Origin: Meconema thalassinum
Taxonomy: Eukaryota > Arthropoda > Insecta > Orthoptera > Tettigoniidae
Reading direction: 5' to 3'
Length of the DNA: 64,000 nt
Assembly (NCBI GenBank): GCA_946902985.2
Contig: OX336389.2
Coordinates: forward strand, 1,012,181,441-1,012,245,440
Shown: piece by piece, positions 10,130 to 21,482 of the stretch
Position numbering within the stretch: the first letter of the stretch is position 1
Layout: every line of letters starts with the position of its first letter
Notes under the pieces: model-generated
What the model saw: the letters and a program-made list of their open reading frames with translations, nothing else
Told to the model about the DNA's origin: nothing
Database searches by the model: none
Position numbers and translations under genes: made by a program

Positions 10130-10870
10130 TTAGAAACCAAACTCATTGGAACACATAGTCCTAGGTTCTGTACTGGGCAGGGAACATGATTCCTCCACCC
10201 TTAGTGTTTTGCTGTCCTCAGCAATATTTACATTTTTCTTACGTCTAATTTTTACAGATTTACATAAATGACATAGTTTTTGTCTGAATATAAATAAAAT
10301 GATACATATTATAATTAATACAAAAATTATATTAATGGATGTAAACTGCCTCTTTGTGATATAAGCTGTAGGAATTGGCTTCAAGTCTAATTTTAATTTG
10401 GTTACATCAAGATGGGAATTAAGGAAGTTCAATTCACTTTTTATTATGGGTGTGTCATGGATATTCAGGATTGGGAAGTTGTGGACATAATTAGTAGGTT
10501 TTTGTTGCAGTGTTATGCCTATACTAGACATCGGGCAAGATTCATTTGAAAACACGATTTGTGGACCTGAGATTTTCAGAGAGCTTTGAGTCTCCTTGCA
10601 TGTTTGTAAAATTATCTCAGGTGTTCTGCTAAAGAACAGAATGTGTTCCTTATTTATAAGTTGGAATATTCTTATATCATTTCTTATGGAAGCATATTCA
10701 CATCCGGCAGGATTTGTTAGATTACACCCGAATTCAAATCTCCAATCTCTGGAATTGATGAAGCTCCCTATTGCAGTCCTGGAGAGAGACTCCTCATACT
10801 CTGCTATTCTGCTGGGTGATAATCGATTACAGGCTGAAAAATTCAGGGCGGGGTAGGACTTTAAAACCAT
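10130..10870 (-). pseudogene. Envelope-like glycoprotein C-terminal part (insect retroelement)
   Basis: This 246-codon frame has the layout of the membrane-proximal half of a retroelement envelope. A cysteine-containing ectodomain (C50, C57, C91, C112) includes a block reading SGPQIVFSNESC. A long polar stretch follows, then one hydrophobic membrane segment at about 179-195 (INIIFVLIIICIILFIF), then a basic cytoplasmic tail of about 50 residues. Insect errantivirus-type envelopes have this kind of C-terminal anchor and short tail. An in-frame stop lies just upstream of the first Met, so the N-terminal half (signal peptide, fusion region) is absent. No gag or pol was found nearby. It is therefore a 5'-truncated or decayed insertion, not a working gene. 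A host single-pass membrane protein exon is a weaker alternative. Confidence 0.45.
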
Positions 10871-10984
10871 TCGGAATCATTAGTGTTAAGGGGTGCTGAT
10901 GTGGAAACACCAGAATGGTATTTATATTATAATTACCTTGATAATTATTATATTATTATTATTAATTATTAAAAGACCTAATGT

Positions 10985-11320
10985 TAAATTGTGCACCACA
11001 ACTGCCTCAGCAAGTGCTAATGGGGGGCCTTCCTGAATGAGGTATTTCCCCACGGGTCTTTCCAATCGCCCCTCAGCGAAGTACTGCAATGGTTATTTAT
11101 TTTATTTATCTTGTTCGTGGTTTTAACTGAGGTTTTCCACGCTTCCTCTGGGTAAATGCCGGAAGGCCGACCTTATTTAAAGTTCCGGGGTCCATATTCC
11201 AAACCTTAACTCCAATAGTTACAGCTACAACCACCACAGAAACTATGGTTATCAGACATCCAATATTCACCCAAGTACATGTGGCTGATAGCCAAGATGA
11301 CTCAGTCCGTTAAATGAAAA
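10985..11320 (+). repeat. Interspersed repeat (SINE-like, GGTTTTCCACG/AAATGCCGG type)
   Basis: Contains GAGGTTTTCCACGCTTCCTCTGGGTAAATGCCGG, similar in layout to 52545-52670, which reads GTGGTTTTCCGTGGTTTCCC followed by CAGGCAAATGCCGGGATGG. The two copies show it is a dispersed family. Boundaries are not determined. Confidence 0.5.
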
Positions 11321-11459
11321 ACAACAATAGTTAGTTAAATTATCAGTATTGATTTTAATCAGTTAGCCGAGTGTTGTTTTGAAATGCATAGGTGACTCAT
11401 CAGTAAATTCTTTTGGATCTAGCAAACTGGCAAAACCGTATTAACTGCTCAGTTATAAC

Positions 11460-12109
11460 TAATGTTCGGAAGTTAAGGAAAAGTCATATTTTTTCCTGAG
11501 CTCCTTTTACCCGAAATCTGAAAAATACGTTTGAATGATGGGTCCCTAACCACGTTTAAAGCAATTTGATGTTGCCTATAAATGCATATTTCGGCCGTTT
11601 TTATTGTTTTGGTCATATTTGGTCATATTTTAGTGATATAAGGTCATATTTGGTTATAATTTCAGCATTTTCGTTTTAAATTGAGGCATTGTTAACAAGG
11701 TAGGTGTCGAGTTTCAAACACAGGATTTCCAAATACTGTAGTGCAGTAGATATATTTTTCTTTCTTTCCCCGGAATAGGCAGATAGCAGATTTAGAAGAC
11801 CTGATTCCAAGAAGGCGCTCCTCTACGGACGTCTTTTAACACATCTTTCTGGACAAGTTAGATTGCGACACTGTACGCATGAGATCACGGAATATGACGA
11901 TAGTGTGCTTCCGCCTTTCAACAGGATGTCACGCTTTGGCACTTAAGACGTTTACGGTATGTTAGTGATACTTTACCTATCCCAATAATTTATGTGATAT
12001 TTCAAAGTTTAGGTCATATTTTATAGTTTTTAAGTCATATTTAGCTAGTTTTAGGGCATATTTGCTTGCATATTTTGTACTTCTTTAGGTCTTAAACTTC
12101 CGAACCCTA
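11460..12109. mobile_element. Non-autonomous hAT-like element (650 bp) with 8-bp TSD
   Basis: The ends read TAATGTTCGGAAGTTAAGG (11460 onward) and, inverted at the right, TAGGGTTCGGAAGTTTAAG. Flanking octamers are GTTATAAC (11452-11459) and GTCATAAC (12110-12117), 7 of 8 identical. Short TIRs with an 8-bp duplication are the hAT signature. The interior has no transposase but carries repeated GGTCATATTT words near both ends (around 11610-11650 and 12000-12060), arranged as subterminal repeats that could bind a transposase. Confidence 0.75.
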
Positions 12110-12316
12110 GTCATAACCATCGTCAGTATTGGGGCGCTTTTCCCAAACTTGCACAGACTTTTCGAAATCATGGAGGATATAGGCCTTGGCTCTTGAAGTT
12201 TCCAACTGTTTCTTTTTTCGCTGTTGTTCCAAATACAACAACCCTCCAAGGTGTTCTTCAGACGGGAAGGCAATTTGACGCATGACTTTCCCCGCCTGTA
12301 AATGGATCTTCGACAT
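12107..12316 (-). CDS. Small 69-codon ORF, unknown; hAT inserted at its stop
   Basis: The frame encodes a Lys/Glu-rich, helix-prone protein starting MSKIHLQAGKVMRQIAF and ending RPNTDDGYD. It is unrelated in sequence to the neighbouring repeats. The hAT-like element at 11460-12109 has inserted exactly at its 3' end, and the last codons GGT TAT GAC fall in the target duplication. Reading across the removed insertion gives GGT TAT AAC TGA, so the ORF would have ended at the same place before the insertion. A CATTTACAG/GCGGGG sequence near the start could be a splice acceptor, making this a possible last exon. The family is not recognised. It may be a host exon, a processed pseudogene or chance. 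Confidence 0.3.
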   Translation of the reverse strand: MSKIHLQAGKVMRQIAFPSEEHLGGLLYLEQQRKKKQLETSRAKAYILHDFEKSVQVWEKRPNTDDGYD

Positions 12317-12420
12317 AATGTCTATCTGTCATCCAGTCATGGTTTGGCTTCTAGTGATTTTAATTTGTTTTCACTCGTGTATTAAAACTTATTATAAGCA
12401 GGGAACGGATTTATATGTAC

Positions 12421-13322
12421 TAACTAGCTGTTACCCGCGGCTTCGCCCGCAATAACATTTGGAATCCTGTTATAACATTAGTTAAATAGATAGATAAGCA
12501 TGGGTCCTAGTGGAAAATAATTCTATCACCTGAAACCAAAAATGCATGGGACGAAAAAAACATCAAAATATCATGTTGGTTTTGGACCCTAAAAGACGTG
12601 AAAAATATAATAAAAGTATTAAAAAACTATTTTTTGAAATTTCATTCGAATCAATTTTTATGTCATTCCTGGCACTTTGAAAATTCCGTCCAAAAAGTAC
12701 AAAATCATTAATAACTCCGTAAGTATTCGTCGTATGATGAAATAGCAAGAGACAAAAAAGATGCAATGTGTTATTGTCTACAACATAGGCCATGTATAAT
12801 TTTACACACAGACATATTACGTTTCCACCCCCACCCCATAATTTCACCCCTCCCCATGGGCCCCTTAAATTGGATTTATGAAAAAAAGGTCCAACACCTG
12901 TTTAGTTATTTTTTATGCTCATTTATTTCGGCTGAGTTCCAAACTCCTCGCCTATGTCGTTTAGGAGATACACGCTCCGTTAGGAATCCTTCAGCCCCCA
13001 CTTTTCACCCCTTTCACCTCATAATATACACCACATCGAAAAACCCTCAGACACGTGTCTTCTTATTTTTTGTGCTGAGTTTATATGCCGAGTATCACAT
13101 CCCCCAATGAAACCAATCGGGAAATATTGCTATTCAATGAAATGCAGGTCTACCCCCTTAACACCCCTTTAGAACCTGAATATCCAAAATTCCTTTCTTA
13201 GCGGGCGTTTGCGGCCCTTGATGAAGCTGGATACCAAATTTCATTCCAATCCGTTTGGTGGTTTCAGAGATTTCGTGATGAATGAATGAGTAAGTGGTAT
13301 TTGAGCTTTATATAGTAGATTA
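12421..13322. repeat. Interspersed repeat with CCCGCGGCTTCGCCCGC head
   Basis: It starts TAACTAGCTGTTACCCGCGG and ends near TTATATAGTAGA. The right part has ACCAAATTTCATTCCAATCC followed by GTTTGGTGGTTTCAGAG. These head and tail motifs are familiar from widespread non-coding arthropod repeats, recalled here from general knowledge and not searched. There is no coding capacity. Confidence 0.5.
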
Positions 13323-13539
13323 ATGAAATATGAACATATATATTTAGTTATTTTATTGAAATATGGAATTATACATGGACTTAAAATTACAAAAAAAAAA
13401 CTACTATTTTAATTTTAATATCCAAACTCAAAGAAGCTAAACAAAGTAGATCTACTTGAAACATAACGTTGCACCTCTCATTTTAATATCAATATAATTT
13501 TTGAATAATCTTTTAATCTCGGTTACCAAAACAAAATGT

Positions 13540-14288
13540 TCTTTTAACCCCCCAGGGGCTCACATCTAGTGGGACGTGGGTTGGCGACCACGGGGCCCCA
13601 GCTGAGTCCGGCATTGCTTCCACTTACTTGTGCCGGGCTCCTCTCCGTCTTCTTTCCTGTCGACCTCACTTGGTCAACTCTTATTTTCTTCCGACCCCGA
13701 CGGTATTAGGGTATCCAAGGCCTAGGAAGTCTCTTCCTTTCCCTCCTTAATTGGCCCTTGTCTCATCTTTTCTGATACCCTCCTTCTGCGAGGGGTCAGC
13801 CTTCTTTTTCTTTTCCTGTTATCTCCTGCCTTCTGCTCAAGGCCCTCAAGGAGGCCGGGTGTATGTAGCCCCACCTCTTCTGGTACACCCTGGATATTGC
13901 TACACCCTCAGGGGCTCACGGCTGGTGGGTTCGGGAGTTGGCAACCCCGAGGGATTCCAGAGCTGGGTCCGGTTTCCCCCCCCTTTTTTTCCATTGCCTC
14001 TGGGGTGGACCCTCTCCTCTTTCACTTTCCTATCTGCCACTCATGGCTCTCCTTCCTTCCAAGTCCCTCAATCGGCATTCTTCGAGGGTTGAGGGCATTT
14101 CTTTTCCTCCTGTCCTTTATTTGCCTTATTCTCTATTTTTTCCCATTTTCTTTCATTTCTTCTTCTAGTATATAAGTTAGTAGTTAGTTTTAGTTATAGT
14201 TTACATTTCATTATCTTCTTCACGATCACCCAAACCATTAGGGGCCGATGTTAGGCCCCTTAAAACAACAATTATCATCATCATCATG
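13540..14288 (+). repeat. Dimeric repeat with CAGGGGCTCAC units and ATC tail
   Basis: Two related units start at 13552 (CAGGGGCTCACATCTAGTGG) and 13911 (CAGGGGCTCACGGCTGGTGG), about 359 bp apart. The block ends with TTAGGCCCCTTAAAACAACA and a short ATC microsatellite. This tail type recurs in shortened form at 23125-23165 and 48727-48812. The overlapping open frames at 13751-14175 are compositional. Confidence 0.55.
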
Positions 14289-15950
14289 GTCTTTTAAGTG
14301 CTGGAAAGTGAATCTTCTCTTATTGTCTCTAAGGACAGGTTTATATTAACTGAAACTGTGCTCAATATCAGAAAAGGTAACGGGGGCATGCTTGAACTTC
14401 ACAATGTCTGCTGGGGTTAAATCCAACGTTAACTTTACACTTAAATCTCCACACAAAATTGTAGCAACCATTCCTATTGCTTCATATCCAGGGTTCTTTG
14501 AAAGTATAGTGTCCATTTTCATTTTTGCCACATCTGTAACTTGACCTGTACCGTACCACGATTTAATTTTTTATTTAATTATAGATCTTTAACTTGATTG
14601 TCCATTATTGACAGGACTGCCAATTTACTATAATTTAATACTTTCTAGCCGAAATATGGACTACAGTATATTGATTTTAATGACTAGGAATATGGAACAT
14701 ATGTGCTATACTTCCAAATATGGAAAATAAATACTCTACTTCTCAACTCCACATGCCATGATTCGTAAAGATTATACAAGAGATAATTAAGTTTAGCTTC
14801 CTAAATAGATATGTATTTACATAGAAATCCGTTCCATGCTTAATAAGGTTCTCGTTTCCGAAACGAATAGGAGTTTCACATTCTATACAGAGGATTCTGA
14901 AAAATAATGGACAATTGGAGGCAACTGTCTTGGTGTAAAAAGAACTAAAATATAAGGTGACAAGAGCATTAACGGATTACTGTACGTACTCCCCATCACG
15001 TTCGACTATTCCCCAGGGCCGAATTAGGAGACCACTACTTTGAACATGCAGTTATCATATGGTGCATAACGCGCCAGACCCTCGCACATACTGTACGCTT
15101 GTTGCCGTTGACACGGAGGGGCTTGCATCATGGTCATTTCAGCCTCGTGTAAACTACGGACGGTATGTGGTGAGGCTCGGGCGCGGGAAACTTAGATTAC
15201 CACTTGTCGATCGTTATTTTTTGTTTGGGTACGAACCCAAGAATAATGTTTACAAAGCGACAGCCAATGGCCATCAGTAAAGCAATTGAAAGGCGCCTAG
15301 TAAGCATGTGGAGGCTCATGATTGCCAACCCTATCAAGTGACTTTAGTGTCTATTGGGTTGCCCCTGCACATAAGCAAGTGACTACTGTCGACCGAAGTA
15401 TTATGTGCACTCGAGTTTGAAGGTTATTTGTGAAGTAACCAATAGACCTACATAAAATCCAATAACATCATCATTTTCGTCGTTCTATTTTACGTTTGTT
15501 CATGTAGGTTTGAAATTTTAATTTTTAATTTATATTTTAATATTTTTATCGCAGTTGGAACACAAAACGTGCACGTTTTTAAGCGTGTTTCAACCATGCG
15601 TCACATTGAAGAATTATTATCTGAAGACTCAAATAACAACTAAATCTCTATAAAGTAAGACTTCTGACTCAACATTTGGAATTTGTGACCAAAATTTCGT
15701 ATTTTCCCGGATAAGGTGTATAATGACCAAATATACCCTCATTTTTATTGGTGTCTGTCTATTTGTCTGTTTGTTATGAATTGGCGTCAAAACTACTGAG
15801 CGAATGGCATGAACATTCTTAAGTAGAAGGCATCCCTAAAATAAAACAAGGCTACAAATTATTTATATGAGGGGGTTTACAGGAAGCCTCAAATCCCGAC
15901 AGCAAATCAGTTGCGCAATCTGTATCCTCTTGACATCCCGTAAAACCAAT
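14289..15950. other. Non-coding stretch
   Basis: No gene or clear repeat boundary was recognised. At 15154-15174 there is a 21-base word matching 24233-24253 with one mismatch (CTACGGACGGTATGTGG core), hinting at a shared ancient repeat. Confidence 0.4.
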
Positions 15951-16278
15951 GAAAAATCCACAGCCTGCTTCCAGTCTCCGACCGGGTCAGGAATGGAATG
16001 AATGAAGCCCCCATCTAGCGGCGAGGATATGAACTGTGCCGGCTGCCGAGGCCTGACGCACTCCTCTGGGGCAATGATTAAATGAATGACAGATGAACTG
16101 AAATGATAGTGGAGAGTGTTGCTGGAATGAAATATTGACAGGGAAAACCGGAGTACCCGGAGGAAAACCTATCTGCCTCCGTTTGGTCCAGCACAGATCT
16201 CACATGGAGTGACTGGGATTTGAACCATGGACCCAGCGGTGAGAGGCCGGCGAGCTGCCGCCTAAGCCATTGAGGCTT
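15951..16278 (-). mobile_element. tRNA-derived SINE, family A, full length
   Basis: The minus strand starts GAAGCCTCAATGGCTTAGGC with a tRNA-like head, including a B-box GGTTCAAATCC, and ends GTGGATTTTTCATTGG. It is flanked by a 13-bp duplication CCGTAAAACCAAT at 15938-15950 and 16279-16291. Same family as 19701-20035, 45201-45350 and 59523-59856. Confidence 0.9.
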
Positions 16279-16304
16279 CCGTAAAACCAATAATAATTAT
16301 AATT

Positions 16305-16527
16305 AATATTGCTATAGGTTTTACGTCCCGTTTAACTACTGCAGCTTTTAGAGACGCTGAGGTGCTGGAATTACGTCCCGAAGCGGATCCTTAACGTAAA
16401 TCTACTGACACGGTCCCCTCGCTTTTGCGCACCCTCAAATGCCAACTAACTGTTCTAGGATTCGATCCTGCTACCTTGGGTATAGCAGGCGAGAACGTTA
16501 CCGCTGCGCTGAGCCACGCAGCCAGTC
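16305..16527 (-). mobile_element. tRNA-derived SINE, family B
   Basis: The minus strand reads ACTGGCTGCGTGGCTCAGCG with a B-box GGATCGAATCC, a body with GAGGGTGCGCAAAAGCGAGG, and a 3' end GGGACGTAAAACCTATAGC. Other copies are at 19079-19280 and 35123-35340. Confidence 0.8.
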
Positions 16528-18660
16528 ATAATCCAATAGCATTATTACATCATCATACCAAAACATATACAGTAATACAAGTAAAAATAAATTAAATTGG
16601 AGCTGATTTCATGGCTAAAAATGTCAACGGCCAACGAATGTTTTTAAAAACCTTTTTTAGATTTTGCGTGCTAGCTAATAGTTTATTTTTCTTATCAGGG
16701 ATTTAATATTTATATTTGTAATCCCAAGAGGGTCTTCCTTTCAGTACGACACCTAATTCTAAGCAGAACAATGTACTGGGAGCAATTGCACGCGTGTTGG
16801 TCAAACAAGGTCCGACAGTCTAGCCATAAAGAAGCTAATCCCTGTCACCAGTCTCCTGAACGCTATTTTTGTTACCTTTCAACCCAAACCCGTCATTGAC
16901 GGGTACGAAGAAGTAGTATTCCCTAAGGCATGAGGATTCGTTTGTTAATTTTTGTTTTGTTTGTTCATAATACGTCATTCAAACAGTAAGGTTTCTCTCT
17001 TCTCCTAATGACTTCCGAATATCTGTCTCTTTACTTTCAGACGTTGGTCTGTAATTGTTCACTGTTCGCCTTGCGGTGTTTATCGAGCTTTGCCTGCTTT
17101 CTGATCCCGCTTTGCTCCTTTCCACCGCAGCGCAGCGCTGCGGGCAGTCACGACGGTGCTCGTGTGCGCCGCGGCGCTCTCCAGTGTCAGATCAGCTGTC
17201 TCTGTGACAAGTGCGAGTAGAGTTGTGTTGTCTTGTCTTGTGTGCGATGTGATGTGCTAGTAGGATGTAAAGAATTGCGACCTTAATGAGCCTAATCCCG
17301 CCTGCCACACTGAGGGGGAAGGGTTGGAGTTGGTTGTTGTTCAATGTGTGTCCAAGGTATGGCGCCCGTTACTCGCTTCTCTCATTGTCATGCGAACCAC
17401 GTAATAGCCGATAACTTATCCGCCGCGTTATACTTCCAACACAAGCTTTAAGGAGTAATGCTCGTGTTCTGCAGTGGCAAGTAGCATGTATACTGTACAT
17501 GTGAGTGAGCATAACATGTACAAACCGAGGGTGGTAGGGGTAAAATACTCCTGTGGCATGTGGTATTTCTACCAACATTGCATTAGCGTCTAATTTCAAT
17601 CTGAAGTGTATTGTGAATCGTAATTAACTTGTCGCTTCTTTTTCAATGTTTGTTGTACGTCGTCAAGGTTTTGCAAAATCTCTCGTCACAACTGAGCTAC
17701 TTATTTGGCATCGTAAATAAACCCTGGACGGAAGGGATGAAGGTTTGAATTCACATTACATACAAGTCTGTTCCTTAGAGCCATTCCCGATCATCCTTAT
17801 TTCAGGTATTTGTTTACATTGCACACGTCTTAATGCATCTGACCTATCGCATATATAATCATTCTAGTTGAACCTTTTGCTTTTCACTGTAGAGCGACAC
17901 TTCAGTTTCGGTGGTATTGCTACCCGAGCAGTAATACTATTCGGGAGTAGACATTACAGACATGATTGCATTTTACCTAGCCTGTCGGCAGACGTGGCTC
18001 TACAGGAGACTGCCAAATGCAGCTATTTCGTACAGAATAGGTCGTCGTCAAATGGAGAACTGGGAAAGTTTATTGGAAGAATATTGTCCCGCTTACCCAC
18101 TGACGTCAGACATCTCGCAATTGCATGTCTTCTAATTCACTTCTAGCGACGATATCCTCCCAAGTGATTTTCCGCGGCATCCTGCTCGTTCTCAGGCAAA
18201 GGCCGGGATGCCACCATACTTATGGCCACGGTTGACTCCTTATAAATCCTAGACCCAAGTACATATTACACGCAGTAATATAGAGATTATTAGACGGATT
18301 CAACACACATCCAAGTACACAGGATTAGTGACAGCGATGAAGCTAGCCCCTATCACAGTTATCACAAAATATATTGGTCGTAGATTAAACTTTCACTGTA
18401 AATTGTTCTAGTAGTTGATGAATTAACGTCACACGTCCCGTTTTATTTCCGGAACAGTCTCAGCAAATGTAACCTTCTCAATGATGTAACGCTCTTCACT
18501 CCACACGAGAGAAATGTCCTTACGAGTGGTCTCTCTTAAATTGACAATGGATTCAATAATGGTTAATTAACTTACAGTACTTGCCTGCCTCCAAAAGAGT
18601 TCTGAGTGGTACGGCAGCAAGACCTTTCGGAGAAGTGGTTCTGCTGAAATCGCGACACAC
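16528..18660. other. Mostly non-coding; GC-rich patch at 17080-17215
   Basis: No gene was recognised. Positions 17080-17215 are distinctly GC- and CpG-rich (GCAGCGCAGCGCTGCGGGC) against an AT-rich background. They could mark a promoter or 5' exon, but there is no clear start, splice site or homology. Confidence 0.35.
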
Positions 18661-18664
18661 TGCT

Positions 18665-18716
18665 AATAATAATAATTAATAATAATTAAAATGATTATAA
18701 CTATTATTATTATTAT

Positions 18717-18754
<38 letters not shown>
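18665..18754. repeat. Compound microsatellite (ATT)n-(ACT)n
   Basis: Imperfect ATT/AAT units are followed by an uninterrupted ACT run of about 12 units at 18718-18753. Confidence 0.95.
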
Positions 18755-19078
18755 ACTACCATTACCCATCGTTGACGGGTGCATAGAGTAAATGAAGTGA
18801 CAACTGCTAGGTCATATACCCGTCGCCGAGAAAAGAAACAAAAGTCGTATGATAGAAAAATGGAGGACAGTCTTGCCCTTCAAATAGCTATTAGTGGAGT
18901 AAATCACACTAACCCACTGTTCCATGGAGAGTTAGTACTTACACTGGACTCTATAGCTAGAAATCAATATTAGCACATCCTTCATCGAGAGAAAACCAGT
19001 AAAGTTAGAGTGACTGTTATAAACATAAGGTAGCTGTGAAGAGAATCTATCCTTACTTCTGGCCGTAGACAGTTAAAA

Positions 19079-19280
19079 AAATGTTACGGGTTTTACGTTC
19101 ATTTTAACTACTGAGGCTTTTTAGAGACGCTGGGGGATCTGTAACGTGCCAGTAAATCTACTGACACGTTTCCCTCGCATTTGCTCACCCTCAAATGCCA
19201 AATTACTGCGCCAGGATACGATCCTGTAATCTCGGGCACGGCAGGCGAAAACAATACCGCTTCGCCACGTTGCCAGCCTA
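19079..19280 (-). mobile_element. tRNA-derived SINE, family B
   Basis: Homologous over its length to 16305-16527 and to the reverse complement of 35123-35340. It shares CGTGCCAGTAAATCTACTGA and CTCACCCTCAAATGCCAA on the plus strand. The tRNA-like head is at the right end and is mutated. Confidence 0.75.
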
Positions 19281-19700
19281 CTGTATATACAGTTTAAGTA
19301 GCTTGCATGAATACAAACAAAAGTTTACGCCAGGGCTTTTGGCCGGTGGTCGTGAGAGCTCGCGCATTGCAGCGAGTTAAGTAGTTAAGCAGTAGTGATG
19401 GGCAAAAGTCTCGTTCGAGATGCTCGCGACTGACGTCAGTGCTCTCGATGCATCTCGAGGCGTACCGTACTGATGACATAATTCCCGTTCGAGATACTCG
19501 AGACTCACGTCAGTACTCTCGATGCATCTCGAGTCAGTCGCGAGTCATGCTCGATTCGGACCTCAGCGGTGGAAGGCCGGTATTACACTATGAAAGAAAT
19601 TTGTCAAAGATCTTTGCTAAAAGACCTTTTATAAAAGATATGGCAGTCTAATGGGGAAATCATTTATAAAATTCATTTTATAAAATGTATGAGCACCATG

Positions 19701-20035
19701 AGAAGCCTCCGCGGCTTAGGCGGCAGCACGCCGGCCTCTCACCACTGGGTCCGTGGTTCAAATCCCGGTCACTCCATGTGAGATCTGTGCTGGACAAAAC
19801 GGAGGCAGACAGGTTTTTCTCCGGGTACTCCGGTTTTCCCTATCAAAATTTCATTCCAGCAACACTCTCCACTATCATTTCATTTCATCTGTCATTCATT
19901 TAATCATTGCCCCAGAGGAGTGCGTCAGGCCTCGGCAGCCGGCACAGTTCATATCATCGCCGCTAGATGGGGGCTTCATTCATTCCATTCCTGACCCGGT
20001 CGGAGACTGGAAGCAGGCTGTGGATTTTCATTTTC
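19701..20035 (+). mobile_element. tRNA-derived SINE, family A, full length
   Basis: It starts AGAAGCCTCCGCGGCTTAGG with an A-box-like GGCTTAGGCGGC and the B-box GGTTCAAATCC, and ends GTGGATTTTCATTTTC. A 12-bp duplication ATGAGCACCATG flanks it at 19689-19700 and 20036-20047. It lies inside the hAT-like element and so inserted later. Confidence 0.92.
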
Positions 20036-20274
20036 ATGAGCACCATGCTATCTTTGATGAAAGATTCAAACCAAAGTGGCGGATCATAACAGCTGGGATA
20101 TTACCACAACAAAAATGCTCATATCAGAGTGTGAAATGTATGAAATGTTACATAATATGTTACATAATGAATGTTATACAATGTAAAACAAAAATTACAG
20201 ATATAAAGTCTAGGTAAAATATCCGAGGCTATGAGCGCTGCTCACAAAGGACGCACATTTCAGGATATAATGAA

Positions 20275-20659
20275 GACAATAATATTTCAGTATTAATAGT
20301 TATGAAGAAATGATAGGCTGAAATAAGCCATGAATAGCAGTGTATTTTATATTGTAATATTTGTATTGTAGGTAATTCGTCAATTTCACTTATGGTATTA
20401 CAAGCGAGTGTAAATAGGCATTTTATATTTACGGTAGATAATATAACATGTAACCAACCGCTAAGAGCAAGTGGTTAGTTGGCAGAAGGACTAGAGCGCT
20501 CGAGTTCCGTGCGATATGACCAAGGATCGAATTCCACTTCTTGCTTACTTTTAATTTCGTATGTTTCAATTTTATTTGCTCGGTCAGTGGTTGTTTGGAA
20601 GTTCATCATCATCATCATCATCATTTCTTCATAATTATTAATACTGAAATATTATTGTC
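20275..20659. repeat. Fold-back unit, 38-bp arms, tRNA-like sequence in loop
   Basis: Arms 20275-20312 (starting GACAATAATATTTCAGTATT) and 20622-20659 are reverse complements with one mismatch. The loop includes a tRNA-like stretch at about 20465-20540, with an A-box-like TGGTTAGTTGG and a B-box-like GGATCGAATTCC, plus a short CAT microsatellite next to the right arm. Confidence 0.7.
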
Positions 20660-21482
20660 ATTTTTGAAGTCTTCGTACTGCAGCCCGTTCACCAAGATTT
20701 TCGTACGACCCATGGTTTAGCCCATAGACGTTCACTTTATCTTTCCGTTTCTTGTATATACCGGTATTGCCACCACAGAATTTCAACTACCATAATATAC
20801 AGTAGTTAAGTGAACAAGGAACTGTCCTTCATACATTTTGCTGAACTATGATAAAATATTTGATGTAGTGTACTGGTGTGATGATTGCTTTTTATAACTT
20901 TTATAAAAGTTCATATTTATAAAATTCCTTTGATAGTGTAATACCGGCCTTACCGTGGCCAGGAGCGAACCTGCAAGCTTGGAGTTGGTAGACAGACCCG
21001 ATAACCATTCACCCACCGTGGCAAGCACAGTGATCGACAGACGAACAGACTACAGGCGTGGAACAGCACACAGCAAGCGCCTGACGTCTCGATACAACAT
21101 CGAGAGCTCTGAAGCACGCTTGCCAGCTCAACAGCTCTAGCTCGAGAGAGAAACCATATGCACCTGACGTCACATACAGCATCGAGATAGCATTACAAGG
21201 CACGGACTGTATCGAGCGCTCAGACTGGATCGAGAGCTCTGCATCACTCTTCCCATCACTATCAAACAGTTTACAGACGGCTGAGAGCATGTGTTCCTCT
21301 GTAAGTCTGGAGTACCGCCGGCTGGTTGGAATTTTTATCTTCAGTCCATCACTTCGACCACTACTAAGAATGAAATGTCACAATACCCAGCAAACCATAC
21401 GAGTGGATGGTAATTCAGTTGATCTGCGTATTAAACCCTCAAAACAAACCTTTCATTTCACAAGTTAGGCAGGAGGTTGACA

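Larger units (their letters stand above)
19393..21261. mobile_element. hAT-like non-autonomous element with nested SINE
   Basis: The ends are TAGTGATGGGCAAAAG (left) and the inverted TAGTGATGGGAAGAGT (right), typical hAT termini. Flanks TTAAGCAG (19385-19392) and TCAAACAG (21262-21269) agree in 6 of 8 positions, a decayed 8-bp duplication. Subterminal inverted repeats include AGGCCGGTATTACACTAT near 19575 and its complement near 20930-20955. The region next to each end is full of short palindromes such as TGACGTCA, CTCGAGA and ATCGAGAGCTC. The interior holds a SINE (19701-20035) and a fold-back unit (20275-20659). No transposase is encoded. Confidence 0.7.

Noticed and set aside
13751..14175. 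Three overlapping plus-strand frames in different phases
   Set aside because: They lie in a pyrimidine-rich dimeric repeat with a SINE-type tail, and the products are low-complexity Leu/Phe/Ser/Pro.
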